DNA of 64,000 bases from Erpobdella octoculata (taxonomy: Eukaryota > Annelida > Clitellata > Hirudinida > Erpobdellidae), in NCBI GenBank assembly GCA_963978895.1, contig OZ022244.1, forward strand, positions 21,644,492 to 21,708,491. Direction: 5' to 3'. The position numbers and the translations under genes are program-made. This document shows, piece by piece, positions 12,342-21,534 of the stretch. Below the pieces are notes generated by a model, which saw nothing but the letters and a program-made list of their open reading frames with translations, was not told the DNA's origin and searched no databases. The stretch's first letter is position 1; each line of letters opens with the position of its first letter.

Positions 12342-13369
12342 CTAGAGATAGCCCGTCAAAAATGACGGAAGTTGTAAAATACGGCGCCCGTTATTATAAA
12401 AATAGTCAACAAAAACAAAATGACATTTGATAACAATAAAAAAATTCTATATATAAGCAAATCAAAAATTTTTGCGGCCATGGAAGCGAAACAAACTGCG
12501 CTGTTGTATGATCGAATATGTTGTCGAAAATTTTGTCTATCTGGATTGGACGTGTCTGACATGAGGCTTTTAAGAAAATCGGGATATCCAAGTGTATTAC
12601 CGTGAATGTCAATTGTTTTGGCAACATTACTTTGCCTTTTCGACAACATGAAGTGAATAGTCCATCTGATGGTTGCTCTGCAGCAAAATTTCTTGATCGA
12701 CATGAAGTACATAAAACATCAAATTCACCACAATCATGTTGATCGAATTGAGTTTCGTTGAAGTTAATTGCTTCGTTACGAACTGCCTCACTCACACGAT
12801 TTCATGCTAAAAGTTGGGAGATCGCATTAGCAGCTCGATGTAGCTGCAATTCATTGGGAGACATTTGTTCAACTCGATGGCTTTGCGAGGCAGCATTGGT
12901 TTCTCGATGTAGTTGCAATTCATTGGGAGACATTTGCAAAACTCGATGGCGTTCCTTGGCAGCATTGGTTTCTCGATGTAACTGCAATTCATGGGGAGAC
13001 ATTGGCTCAATTCGATGACGTTGTGAGGCAGCAATGGAAGTGTGAAAAGCTTCTAGATGTTGAGGAGTAAGTCGATAGACATAACGTTGTTGTGATGCGG
13101 CATGAAAAGCATGAAAAATTTGCAATTCCTCAACAGACATTTGTGTAGTGCGTTGTTGATGAGCTTCTGCATCTAAAACTCGAATATTTGCTTTTGATTG
13201 TGGAGTTTGTCTTGCGCGATATCTTTGTTGCCTTGCTTTAGCTAGACGCCGTTTTCTCGACACAGGATCTTTGTCGTCATTCATATTAAGAGACATTTTG
13301 TTTAAAAAAATATACTTTATTTTTCAATTATTAAAAGCTGAACTTAAATAATAGGAAAAACAAAACTAA
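12342..13369 (-). mobile_element. Helitron fragment with N-terminal coding region
   Basis: The minus-strand 3-prime terminus is at 12342-12369 (hairpin CCGTCA/TGACGG, then CTAG). Internal sequence at 12360-12540 is also present at 19440-19620 in the other orientation, so the two copies share a terminal region. The body carries the N-terminal part of a Helitron protein but no Rep or helicase, so it is an internally deleted copy. The 5-prime end is lost in the AT tract at 13370. Confidence 0.8.
12520..13296 (-). pseudogene. Helitron protein N-terminal region, one in-frame stop
   Basis: Starts MSLNMNDDKDPVSRKRRLAK. A basic RKRRLAKARQQRYRAR segment is followed by four or five imperfect repeats of about 23 residues containing MSPNELQLHRETNAA, typical of the low-complexity N terminus of Helitron replicases. 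A TGA at 12802-12804 interrupts the frame. The same frame then continues with a zinc-binding-like stretch (CGEFDVLCTSCRSRNF, later FTSCCRKGKV) that precedes the Rep domain in full-length Helitron proteins. Coding homology fades near 12520, where the element runs into its 3-prime terminal region. The repeats suggest internal unequal exchange. Confidence 0.75.
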
Positions 13370-13545
<176 letters not shown>

Positions 13546-13596
13546 TTACAGAATCATTAAACAGGCAGTGACGTGGTCTACTATTATATTAATATA

Positions 13597-13783
13597 TCTA
13601 TATATATATAAATGAATGTTTGTATGTTAATGGCCTTTATGCATTGCTACACCATTCATCCGATCGTAATGAAATTTTCACACAACCTTGAGAGTCAAGG
13701 GGAATAAAATAAAAAAAAAATTTGAAATCTTTAACAAAATGAGCGGAGCGGAGCGGGTGAGCGAGCGGGAACTATATATATAT
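13597..13783 (+). mobile_element. Helitron 5-prime end
   Basis: Begins TCTATATATATATAAATGAA, followed by a conserved stretch (TTTATGCATTGCTACACCAT, ATCCGATCGTAATGAAATTT, CACACAACCTTGAGAGTCAA) also present at 18611-18636 plus 19250-19290 and at 19640-19780. It ends with ATGAGCGGAGCGGAGCGGGT and GAGCGAGCGGGAAC before running into simple repeats. The 3-prime part is missing. Confidence 0.75.
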
Positions 13784-13860
13784 GTATGTGCGTATGTATG
13801 TGTGTATGTATGTATGTGTATGTGCATGTATGTGTGTCTGTGTGTGTGTTTATGTATGTA
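13784..13860. repeat. TATG/TGTG simple repeat
   Basis: Interrupted TATGTATG and TGTGTG microsatellite between two Helitron termini. Confidence 0.85.
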
Positions 13861-14228
13861 CTAGCGGAGATACCCGGCGTTGCCCAGGTTTTTTAGAGGT
13901 TTTTCTAATGTTTGTCTCTTTCTCTCCCGTTTCCTTTCCCACCTGCTTTCCCACTCCTGTTCGCTTTCCCGTTTTCGGTCGTTTTCCCGCTGCCGGTCGC
14001 TTTCCCGCTCCCGGTCGCTTTCCCGCTCCCGGTCGCTTTCCCGCTCCCGGTCGCATTCCCGCTCCCGGTCATTTTCCCGTTCCCGGTCGCTGTCCCGTTC
14101 CCGCTCACGTTTGCTCTCCCATTCCCGCTCACGCTTGCTTTTCCGTTCCCGCTCGCTGTCCGTTCCGGGTCGCTTTCCCGTTTCTATAATAGACAAACTA
14201 ACCCACAAACATTCATATATATATATAG
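13861..14228 (-). mobile_element. Non-autonomous Helitron, CCGGG hairpin family
   Basis: On the minus strand it opens near 14228 with CTATATATATATATGAATG, carries an 18-bp minisatellite (GCGACCGGGAACGGGAAA type) and ends GGGCAACGCCGGGTATCTCC then GCTAG at 13861, a Helitron 3-prime terminus with a hairpin. About 370 bp. The minisatellite keeps one open frame of Arg/Glu/Ser/Asp repeats (RERESD) through to EKPLKNLGNAG at the terminus. Confidence 0.75.
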
Positions 14229-14758
14229 TCTTAGCAAATCTATTTTACGTTTTATAGGCTAACAGAAGTTATGAAAGAGAAAATGAGCGTGAACGGGAAC
14301 GGGAACGGGAACGGGAGAGCAACCGTGACCGGGAACGGGAGAGCAAGCGTGAGCGGGAACGGGAAAGCGACCGGGAACGGGAAAGCGACCGGGAACGGGA
14401 AAGCGACCAAGAACGGAAAAGCGACCGGGAACGGGAAAGCGACCGGGAACGGGAAAGCGACCGGGAACGGGAAAGCGACCGGGAACGCGGAATGCGACCG
14501 GGAACGCGGAAAGCGACCGGGAACGCGGAAAGCGACTGGAATCGGGAGAGCAAGCTTGGAAGGAAACGCGAGCAAGAGAGAAAATCGATAACAAAACTTC
14601 TGAGCGGGAAAGCGACCGGGAGCTGGAAAACGACCGAGAGCGGAAAAGCGACCGGGAACGCTACGAAAACGGGAAAGTGGAGAAGGGAACGGGAGCGAGA
14701 GAGACAAACATTTGAAAAACCTCTAAAAACCCCGGGCAACGCCGGGTAACCCCGCTAG
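14229..14758 (+). mobile_element. Helitron 3-prime half with 18-bp minisatellite
   Basis: The mirror image of the preceding element. About 15 units of the GCGACCGGGAACGGGAAA repeat run from 14340 to 14530, followed by CCTCTAAAAACCCCGGGCAA, CGCCGGGTAACCCCG and CTAG at 14755-14758. The 5-prime end is not recognisable. With the element at 13861-14228 it forms an imperfect palindrome of about 0.9 kb. Confidence 0.75.

Positions 14759-14850
<92 letters not shown>
14759..14850. repeat. (TA)n microsatellite
   Basis: Pure TA tract immediately after the Helitron CTAG end. Confidence 0.95.
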
Positions 14851-14851
<1 letters not shown>

Positions 14852-14859
14852 CGGCTTAC

Positions 14860-15520
14860 CGCTTCAACCATTTAACTGAAACCGCACTTCTTAAGGTCTC
14901 ACGTTTGCAACACAGTCTGCTCATGCTTCTCCATTCTCAGGCAGATTAGGAGCGTGAGCAGGTTTCTACCCACCCTTGGCAGACAAATACTCGTCACTTC
15001 TCTCGTCCTCCCACGGATCGACTACTCCGTATTGGTCGCTCTACCAGCTTCTCAAATCAATCGCCTTCAGCTCGTCATCAACGCCGCCGCCAAAATGACA
15101 TCCAACGCCAAGAAGTATGATCACGTGACACCTATTCTACATGACCTCCACTGGCTTCGGCTACCGAAGAGAATAGTTTTCAAAGTTGCGCCACTCGTTT
15201 ACAAGTGTCTACACGATAATGGCCCACTCTATCTCAGCCTGGATCTTCAACCGACCAGCTCCGTCACAGGCCGCAGACGACTCCGATCGTCGTCTTCCGG
15301 ACATCTCGTCGTGCCAGCTTCACGTCGAGCATCACTCGGTGACAGATGCTTCAGAGCCATTAGACCCAAGACGTGGAACGATTTTCCATCGGCAATTAAG
15401 CTTGCTACGTCCAAAACGGAGTTCTGTAGTTTGCTTAAAATATTTCTTTTCACTGTCTCCTTCAATTTTCCTCCAATATCCAGTGGCTCCGTAGCTGGTT
15501 TGACCATGGGACCACTTTAA
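14860..15520 (+). pseudogene. LINE reverse-transcriptase C-terminal tail (CR1/L2-like)
   Basis: An open frame from 14954 to 15520 reads LPTLGRQILVTSLVLPRIDY, then LPASQINRLQLVINAAAKM, LHDLHWLRLPKRIVFKVAPL and VYKCLHDNGPLYL. These are the characteristic region downstream of the reverse-transcriptase domain of CR1/L2/jockey-like non-LTR retrotransposons. The same frame is open upstream to about 14880 (CFSILRQIRSV). The polymerase domain and everything 5-prime is missing, so this is a typical 5-prime-truncated copy. A related tail lies on the minus strand at 44663-45193. Confidence 0.85.
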
Positions 15521-15539
15521 AAAATTCTTTTCAAACTTT

Positions 15540-16020
15540 TCAAACTTTCAAACGCAGCTCTGTTAGCAATAACCAATGAATTTATTTTGAAAAAGACACA
15601 AAACTTCAATGCAGAAATTCCAGTTGAACAACAGCAAGATCGAGGCAGCCATGATGAAGACTTAGATTCACGACCTGCAAAAACATTTCAAATATTTAGC
15701 CGCCTTAGCTGTTTCCTCACAGGTTCAATCGGTAATGGCTAAATCTCAAACAGACATTGAGATGACAACCTATCTCACAGCCCTGCAAAATGGAAAACAT
15801 AAGCCATTGCCTGATGAGGAGAACTGCATAGTTGAATGACGAAAAAAGACAGGCTTCCCAGTGTTAAAAAATGTTGACTAGAATATATTATCTCTACCAT
15901 GTTCAAAAGCGTTTATAGATCATTTGTTTTCAACATGTGGGATGCTCACATCTGGAAAACGCAACAACATGAGCTACAACCTAAAAAACGTGTATTTTTG
16001 AAACATAATTTAAACTTTAT
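15540..16020 (+). pseudogene. hAT transposase C-terminal relic
   Basis: In pieces across several frames it reads TALQNGKHKPLPDEENCIVE near 15780-15838, then FPVLKNV, LSLPCSKAFIDHLFSTCGML near 15890-15945, TSGKRNNMSYNLKN, and VFLKHN near 15990. This is the order of the hAT dimerisation region (the FP-L--A, S-ER-FS-G and R-R-S-NL motifs). It has several stops and at least one frameshift. Confidence 0.65.
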
Positions 16021-16525
16021 TCAAATGTACCTTTTGTTTACCATAATGATTTAATATTTCATGCTAGAAGTAAAAAATTGCATCAAGTGTTTGTTCTTTA
16101 AATACATTAATCATTTCTGAAAACAAAAACTGAAACAAAAATAAATGTGTCAAAACGAAATAGAAACTGGAACGAGACTAATGATAAAACTACAATAGAA
16201 ACTAAAATAAAAATAAGCTTTTAAAAACAAAATAGAAACTAAAACTTAAATAAATTCAAAACTAATGTAGATATGTAGATTATTATTTTTAATAGCAAAC
16301 ATTTTTCAAAAATTTTCAAACTTTGCATTATCATGTGGAGTGATTCAATATTTTAAATTTCAGCTTAATTGAATGCCGGGAAGTTAGTTAATTTTCACTT
16401 TCAAGGTTTGCAGTCATTCAAGTAGGCAAGCAAGCAATCAAGACCCACGATGAAGTTTGTAAAAGGGATTTAAAAAAATTGTGCAAACATTAAATAGACT
16501 TTGGAATGTAAATAATCAGAATCAC
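16021..16525. other. AT-rich sequence, no gene seen
   Basis: Probably intronic or intergenic flank of the Kv exon. No recognisable feature. Confidence 0.4.
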
Positions 16526-16824
16526 CTTTTGAATGCGTAGAAAGTTTGAAGATGTGGAAAATCCGTCCAAACTTGATAACTCTCCAAGTGATTATTAACA
16601 TGTATTGAATATTGTAAAAACCAGCAGTAGCGATATTGGTGAAAAAAGCAAGAATAACAAGTAGATCTATGATGTTCATAAAGTTTTTGAAGAAGTTCGA
16701 CTTTTGCGGGCATGTCAAGAAGCGAATGAAAAATTCAACAGAGAACCATGCAATGCAACAGCATTCAATTATGAAAAAAATAATTAATACAGAAGATGTC
16801 TCGTTGATGAACAATCCAAATTCA
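16526..16824 (-). CDS. Kv1 (Shaker-like) K+ channel exon covering S2-S4
   Basis: Minus-strand exon with an acceptor (TTTTTACAG) at 16825 and a donor (AAAAG|GTGATT) at 16525. It encodes S2 (FFIIECCCIAWFSVEFFIRF), the S2-S3 loop TCPQKSNFFKNF, S3 (MNIIDLLVILAFFTNIATA) and S4 (WRVIKFGRIFHIFKLSTHSK), closely following Shaker-family channels. The S4 charges are reduced: where Shaker has R-R-R-R-K-R, this reads R-K-R-H-K-T. No S1, S5 or pore exon is visible in the window; sequence further along the minus strand is transposon and satellite DNA. It may be an exon of a gene with a very large intron or an isolated fragment. The truncated T1 exon at 25652-25849 could belong to the same locus. Confidence 0.75.
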
Positions 16825-16881
16825 CTGTAAAAATATTTTGAAAACATTAAAAATACAATTTAGCAAATCTATATATCTATA

Positions 16882-17373
16882 TCTATATATATATATATAT
16901 ATATATAAAAATCTCGTGTCATAGTGTTTGACTTCAAACTCCTCCGAAACGGCTGAACCGATTTTTATGAAATTTTTTGTGTACATTTGGTAGGTCTGAG
17001 GATAGGTTGTAGGCTATTTAGAATATTTTTTTTAAATTATTTTAAAAAGTTATAATGGAAAAACAAAGAGGTTCAACTATGTCCTTTTAATAGGAAAATG
17101 CAAGAGATAGAAATGCAAAGAGTATCTTGAACTGTCTGATTAATTTGATTTGATTAATTTTAATTGATTTAAGGCCTAATTCATGTCGGAAACATTAAAT
17201 TCATGTATTGTCATCCAGAATAAAGCTTTCCTGGAAGTTTTAGAGCTCTAGGTGGTCGAAAAGTGGGAAAGCGACCGGGAGCGTGAGAGCAAGCGGGAAA
17301 GGAAACGGGAGCGTGAGAGAAAAACGATAGAAAAACCTCTAAAAAGCCGGGGCAATGCCGGGTACCCCGCTAG
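16882..17373 (+). mobile_element. Complete non-autonomous Helitron
   Basis: Starts at TCTATATATATA, continues AAAAATCTCGTGTCATAGTG, CTCCTCCGAAACGGCTGAAC and CGATTTTTATGAAATTTTTT, a 5-prime consensus widely seen in animal Helitrons. It ends with short RERESD-type minisatellite sequence, CCGGGGCAATGCCGGGTACC and CTAG at 17370-17373, flanked by A on the left and T on the right. About 490 bp, no transposase. Confidence 0.85.
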
Positions 17374-17375
17374 TA

Positions 17376-18000
17376 TCTATATATATAAAAGAACATGTCT
17401 TAACTGACTGACTGACTGACTGACTGACTGACTGACTGACTGACTGACTGACTGACTGACTGACTGACTGACTGACTGACTGACTGACTGACTGACTGAC
17501 TGACTGACTGACTGACTGACTGACTGACTGACTGACTGACTGACTGACTGACTGACTGACTGACTGACTGACTGACTGACTGACTGACTGACTGACTGAC
17601 TGACTGACTGACTGACTGACTGACTGACTGACTGACTGACTGACTGACTGACTGACTGACTGACTGACTGACTGACTGACTGACTGACTGACTGACTGAC
17701 TGACTGACTGACTGACTGACTGACTGACTGACTGACTGACTGACTGACTGACTGACTGACTGACTGACTGACTGACTGACTGACTGACTGACTGACTGAC
17801 TGACTGACTGACTGACTGACTGACTGACTGACTGACTGACTGACTGACTGACTGACTGACTGACTGACTGACTGACTGACTGACTGACTGACTGACTGAC
17901 TGACTGACTGACTGACTGACTGACTGACTGACTGACTGACTGACTGACTGACTGACTGACTGACTGACTGACTGACTGACTGACTGACTGACTGACTGAG
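17376..18000. repeat. Helitron 5-prime tip running into a (ACTG)n tract
   Basis: TCTATATATATAAAAGAACA is a second Helitron 5-prime tip directly after the CTAG of the previous copy. It passes into about 149 near-perfect copies of ACTG from about 17402 to 17998. The minus-strand open frame of Ser-Val-Ser-Gln repeats is an artefact of the 4-bp unit. Confidence 0.9.
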
Positions 18001-18166
18001 GGTACTTGCAAAGGCAGCTATTTATAGGCGCCTACCCCTTTAGCAAATTCGAGTGAACTCCTTGCTTAAGGGAGTTACGCTGGTGACGCCGGCGAGGTTT
18101 GAACTGCCGACCTAACGATCGACAGGCGAACACTCTACCGCTCTACCGCTCTGCCACCAGCGCCTC
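18001..18166 (-). repeat. tRNA-derived SINE-like sequence
   Basis: On the minus strand it opens GAGGCGCTGGTGGCAGAGCG with an A-box-like GTGGCAGAGCGG, followed by CGCCTGTCGATCGTTAGGTC and a B-box-like GGCAGTTCAAACCTC. GCGGTAGA occurs twice in tandem in the D-arm region, which an intact tRNA would not have. A unique body of about 85 bp follows (CTTAAGCAAGGAGTTCACTC), then the tetranucleotide tract, which could be its 3-prime tail. An anticodon is not clear, so I do not call a tRNA gene. Confidence 0.6.
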
Positions 18167-18575
18167 AAAAAATAACGATATAAGTGTTTCACCATTTTTT
18201 AAAACTTTGGTTTCCATGACTTCAAATGTGGGGTCAAAATAGGGGTTATTTGATTTAAAAATAACTGCTACTCAACAACTGCAAGCATTACAGATGTAAA
18301 ACTTAGTATTTTGAGGTTTTGTGCCGGTTAAAAGTAGCTGAGTCCAGTTTATCACCGGTCGGGCCAAGCCGTTATTTTAGGGTCTTCTTACGGGCCAGGC
18401 TAAACCTTAAATTAAGGTGGTACGGGCCGAGGTTTTTCACTAAGCATATAGACATTTTAGTAATTTTAGGGTCTTCAGACGGGCCGGGCCAAACCTGAAG
18501 TCAAGGTGGGACGGGCCGAAGTTTTTCATCAAGTATATAGAATTTCTAGGCCCGTAAAAACGGGCCTGGCCCGTT
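18167..18575. repeat. GGGCC-rich direct repeat, probable transposon remnant
   Basis: Two copies of a unit of about 89 bp (TTTTAGGGTCTTC, ACGGGCC, GGTTTTTCA, AAGCATATAGA type) begin at 18375 and 18464. The short inverted GGCCCG/CGGGCC motifs around 18340-18575 resemble non-autonomous hAT elements, but no clean terminal repeats or target duplication could be fixed. Confidence 0.4.
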
Positions 18576-19630
18576 GTGTATGTGTGTCTTTTTGTCTGTC
18601 TGTATATTTGGATATCCTTTATGCATTGCTACACAATAGAGAGCTGTACGGGGACATTAATTTGTTCCATCCCCGCAAGCATCTCTTTCCATCCCCACCC
18701 ATCCCCGCAAGCATTTTCTTCCGTCCCCACCCATCCCCGCAAATATTTTTCGGCCCTCCCCATGAAATAGCATAAAAAATTATTAAAATATAGTCAAGAT
18801 TTTAATTAATAGAGTTTAATAGTATATAAAAAAATTTCTCAAACTATAGTCAAAAAAATGTATTTTATTTAAAAACACACAAAAAGAAATAAAATGAAAC
18901 CATGTGAACCATAAATTTCTAATTTAGAAAAATAAAAGTCAATGTTTAAGCCCTTGCAAAAACAACAGATCATTGACACTATCAGGTGATAATCGTGATC
19001 TCCTCTCTTCAATTTGAATTACGTTTACTGTTATGTTATAATGAGATTAGACAACCAAATTTTTTAATATTTTTAAAAAATCCATCTCATACCCGCGGGG
19101 TTCCCGCAATTTTACAATCCATCCCCACGGAAATCCCGCAGCAACTGAACCCATCCCCGAGGACTCCGCGTGATTCCCGTGAAACCCATCCCCGAGGACT
19201 CCGCGTGATTCCCGTGAAACCCATCCCCATGCAGCTCTCTACTACACAATTCATCCGATCGTAATGAAATTTTCACTCAACCCTGAGAGTAAATGAGGAA
19301 AGGTTTTTGTGAAAAAAAAATTGAAATTGGACACAAAATGAGTGGAGTGGGAGCGGGAGAGCGAGCGAGACGGGAACTGGAACGCCAGCGGAAACGGGAA
19401 AGCAAGCGGAAACGGAAAAGCGACCGAGAACAAAAGACAAAATTTTCGACAACATATTCGATCATACAACAGCGCAGTTTGTTTCGCTTCAATGGCCACA
19501 AAAATTTTTGATTTGCTTATATATAGAATTTTTTATGGTTATCAAATGTCATTTTGTTTTTGTTGACTATTTTTATAATAACGGGCGCCGTATTTTAAAA
19601 CTTCCGTCATTTTTGACGGGCTATCTCTAG
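18576..19630 (+). mobile_element. Helitron (CCGTCA hairpin family) split by a hAT MITE
   Basis: Left part 18576-18636 (GATATCCTTTATGCATTGCT) and right part 19250-19630 join across the hAT insertion into the same 5-prime block seen at 13597. It continues through ATGAGTGGAGTGGGAGCGGG, the shared internal block ACATATTCGATCATACAACA, and the terminus CCGTCATTTTTGACGGGCTA then TCTCTAG at 19627-19630. No Rep or helicase coding. Confidence 0.75.
18637..19241. mobile_element. hAT MITE, 605 bp, perfect 8-bp target duplication
   Basis: Terminal inverted repeats TAGAGAGCTGTACGGGGA and TCCCCATGCAGCTCTCTA, flanked on both sides by CTACACAA (18629-18636 and 19242-19249). The 8-bp duplication and TAGAG-type ends identify a non-autonomous hAT element. 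Subterminal direct repeats are CATCCCCGCAAGCAT near the left end and a 35-bp unit with CCGAGGACTCCGCGTGATTC near the right. It carries no transposase. Confidence 0.92.
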
Positions 19631-19855
19631 TATATATATATAAATGAAGGTTTGTATGTATATATGTATGTATGAAGGTTTGTATGTATATATGTATGTA
19701 TGTATATATGTATATCCTTTATGCACTGCTACACCATTTATCTGATCGTAATGAAATTTTCACACAACCTTGAGAGTCAAGGGGAATCAAATATAGAGAA
19801 AACAAATTTGAAATCCGTCACAAAATGAGCGGAGCGGAGCGGGTGAGCAAGCGGG

Positions 19856-19946
<91 letters not shown>
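19631..19946 (+). mobile_element. Helitron 5-prime end and (TA)n tract
   Basis: Directly after the previous CTAG comes another 5-prime block (TATATATAAATGAAGGTTTG, TATCCTTTATGCACTGCTAC, ATGAGCGGAGCGGAGCGGGT), truncated by a TA microsatellite from 19858 to 19946. Confidence 0.7.
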
Positions 19947-19948
<2 letters not shown>

Positions 19949-20220
19949 ACTTTCTTAACTTGGGAATCAATTTTCATTTGAGTCAAGGGGAATCAAATAT
20001 TGTAAAAAAAATTTGAAATACGTCAAAAAATGAGCGGAACGGAGCGGGTGAGTGAGCGGGGGTTTTTAGAGTTTTCTTATCGTTTTTCTCTAGCTCCCGT
20101 TTAATTCCCCGTTTTCTCTCCCGCTCCCGGTCACTTTCCCGTTTCCGCTTGCTCTCCCACTCCCGGTCGCTTTCCCGCTTCCGGTCACTTTCCCGATTCC
20201 GGTCGCTTTTCCGCCCCATC
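19947..20220. mobile_element. Composite Helitron fragments
   Basis: Contains AGTCAAGGGGAATCAAATAT and ATGAGCGGAACGGAGCGGGT (plus-strand 5-prime block), then switches to inverted minisatellite sequence (CCCGCTCCCGGTCACTTTCC) of a minus-strand copy. No termini. Confidence 0.6.
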
Positions 20221-20383
20221 TATCTCTTAATAATTTGTAATAACGCGCAATCGGTCACATTATGCAAGACTGGGAAGCAAGTCATGGATTTCTTAATATT
20301 AAGAAGTCCATTAGTAAGTAATAAGTAATGCCTGTTACGCAATTGTAAACAGTGCTTCGAAAACTTATGCAATGATCATGTAT

Positions 20384-20494
20384 AGGCACTTTTGGCCCGG
20401 AAGGTTTTTTGGCCCACTGAGCCGGGGGATCGGAGAAGGACTCCAAACCTTCTTAACTTTTTCCCCTTCTTAACTTTCTAGGCCAAAAGTTCCT
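20384..20494. mobile_element. Short inverted-repeat element
   Basis: Ends AGGCACTTTTGGCC and GGCCAAAAGTTCCT form 14-bp inverted repeats with one mismatch. The interior repeats CCTTCTTAACTTT twice. The flanks (ATGTAT and ATGTAC) are weak as a target duplication. Probably a small MITE, family unknown. Confidence 0.45.
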
Positions 20495-21534
20495 ATGTAC
20501 GACCATCGAAGGCAATTGAGTAATAAAATTCAAATTTTGTTTACGTAACACAGTCCTGATAAATATTTAAAACATCTGCAACTTGAACTTACTCGATAGG
20601 TCTATGCTGTGGGAGAGTTGTGTGTCACTATGATATAATATAACTAATACAACTATGATATCTGACTCTAAAAAATTGATCTGATATTATTTATTCATCC
20701 ACCATTTTAAATCATTTCAAATTAAAAATGTTCATGCTTATAATGTTTTAGTCAACAACTCCACAATTTATGATTCTAGTAATTTCAATAAACTTGTTTA
20801 AATTGAAACAAATGTGTCTTAATTTACTGGTTTTGATATGCATAGGTGGGGGTTATGATGTAGAAATTATGTTAAATGCTACAAGCTCAGGTAATCTCTG
20901 TAAATTTGTTTGGATTAAAAAATTATAGTTTAATTAATACATTCAAAACAATGTTACAGGTTTGCTTACACTTAAATTATGTAAAGTAGATTAAGAAATA
21001 CTGACTTATAGTTATAAAACTAGAATGATACAAGTTGGGACATGAAGATCAGTAATGCTATACCCATCCTGTATTGCTTTTTGAATAATTAAAGCTTTTT
21101 TGATCTATTCTTGAGACAGGAAGCTTAGTGGTACCATGACATGGATTTATTGCTCATGAATATTTTTAATTTATTCCTAGTCATCAACCAGGCTATATAA
21201 ACAAATTCATCTATAAATTATGCCTGCTGTATTTGATAGAAACACTGGTTTTGCTAGAGATTTACGTTGACTTATTTCTTATATCAAGATCTACTTCAAC
21301 TTAACTTTTGCTTTCAGATTGTCTTCATTTTAATTTTTGCTTTCAGATTTATTGCAACTCAACTTTTGCTTTCATATTTAATTCAAATTATTTTTTTATT
21401 TTAGTTAACATTGTGATTGTATTTTTTATTTGTTTCCTGTTATAAATCAACTAAATTAAGTACTAATAATATTCTCTTTTTTAGTCTTTCTTAATTTACT
21501 AGCAGTTAACTTAGTTTTTTTTAGAGTTTATGAA
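20495..21534. other. Noncoding region upstream of the THAP9-like gene
   Basis: AT-rich. A motif ACTTTTGCTTTCAgATT occurs three times between 21301 and 21380. No gene or terminal repeat of a P element could be identified by eye. Confidence 0.4.

Noticed and set aside
13782..14749. Pro/Gly/Phe-rich (FPVPGRFPVP) or Gly-Asn-Gly-Lys repeat proteins
   Set aside because: These are other-frame translations of the Helitron minisatellite on both strands. Only the RERESD frame is worth testing.
17400..18011. 203-residue Ser-Val-Ser-Gln repeat protein
   Set aside because: A tetranucleotide repeat is open in several frames; there is no other coding evidence.
18070..18166. Functional tRNA gene
   Set aside because: A duplicated D-arm segment and unclear anticodon stem make a SINE head more likely.
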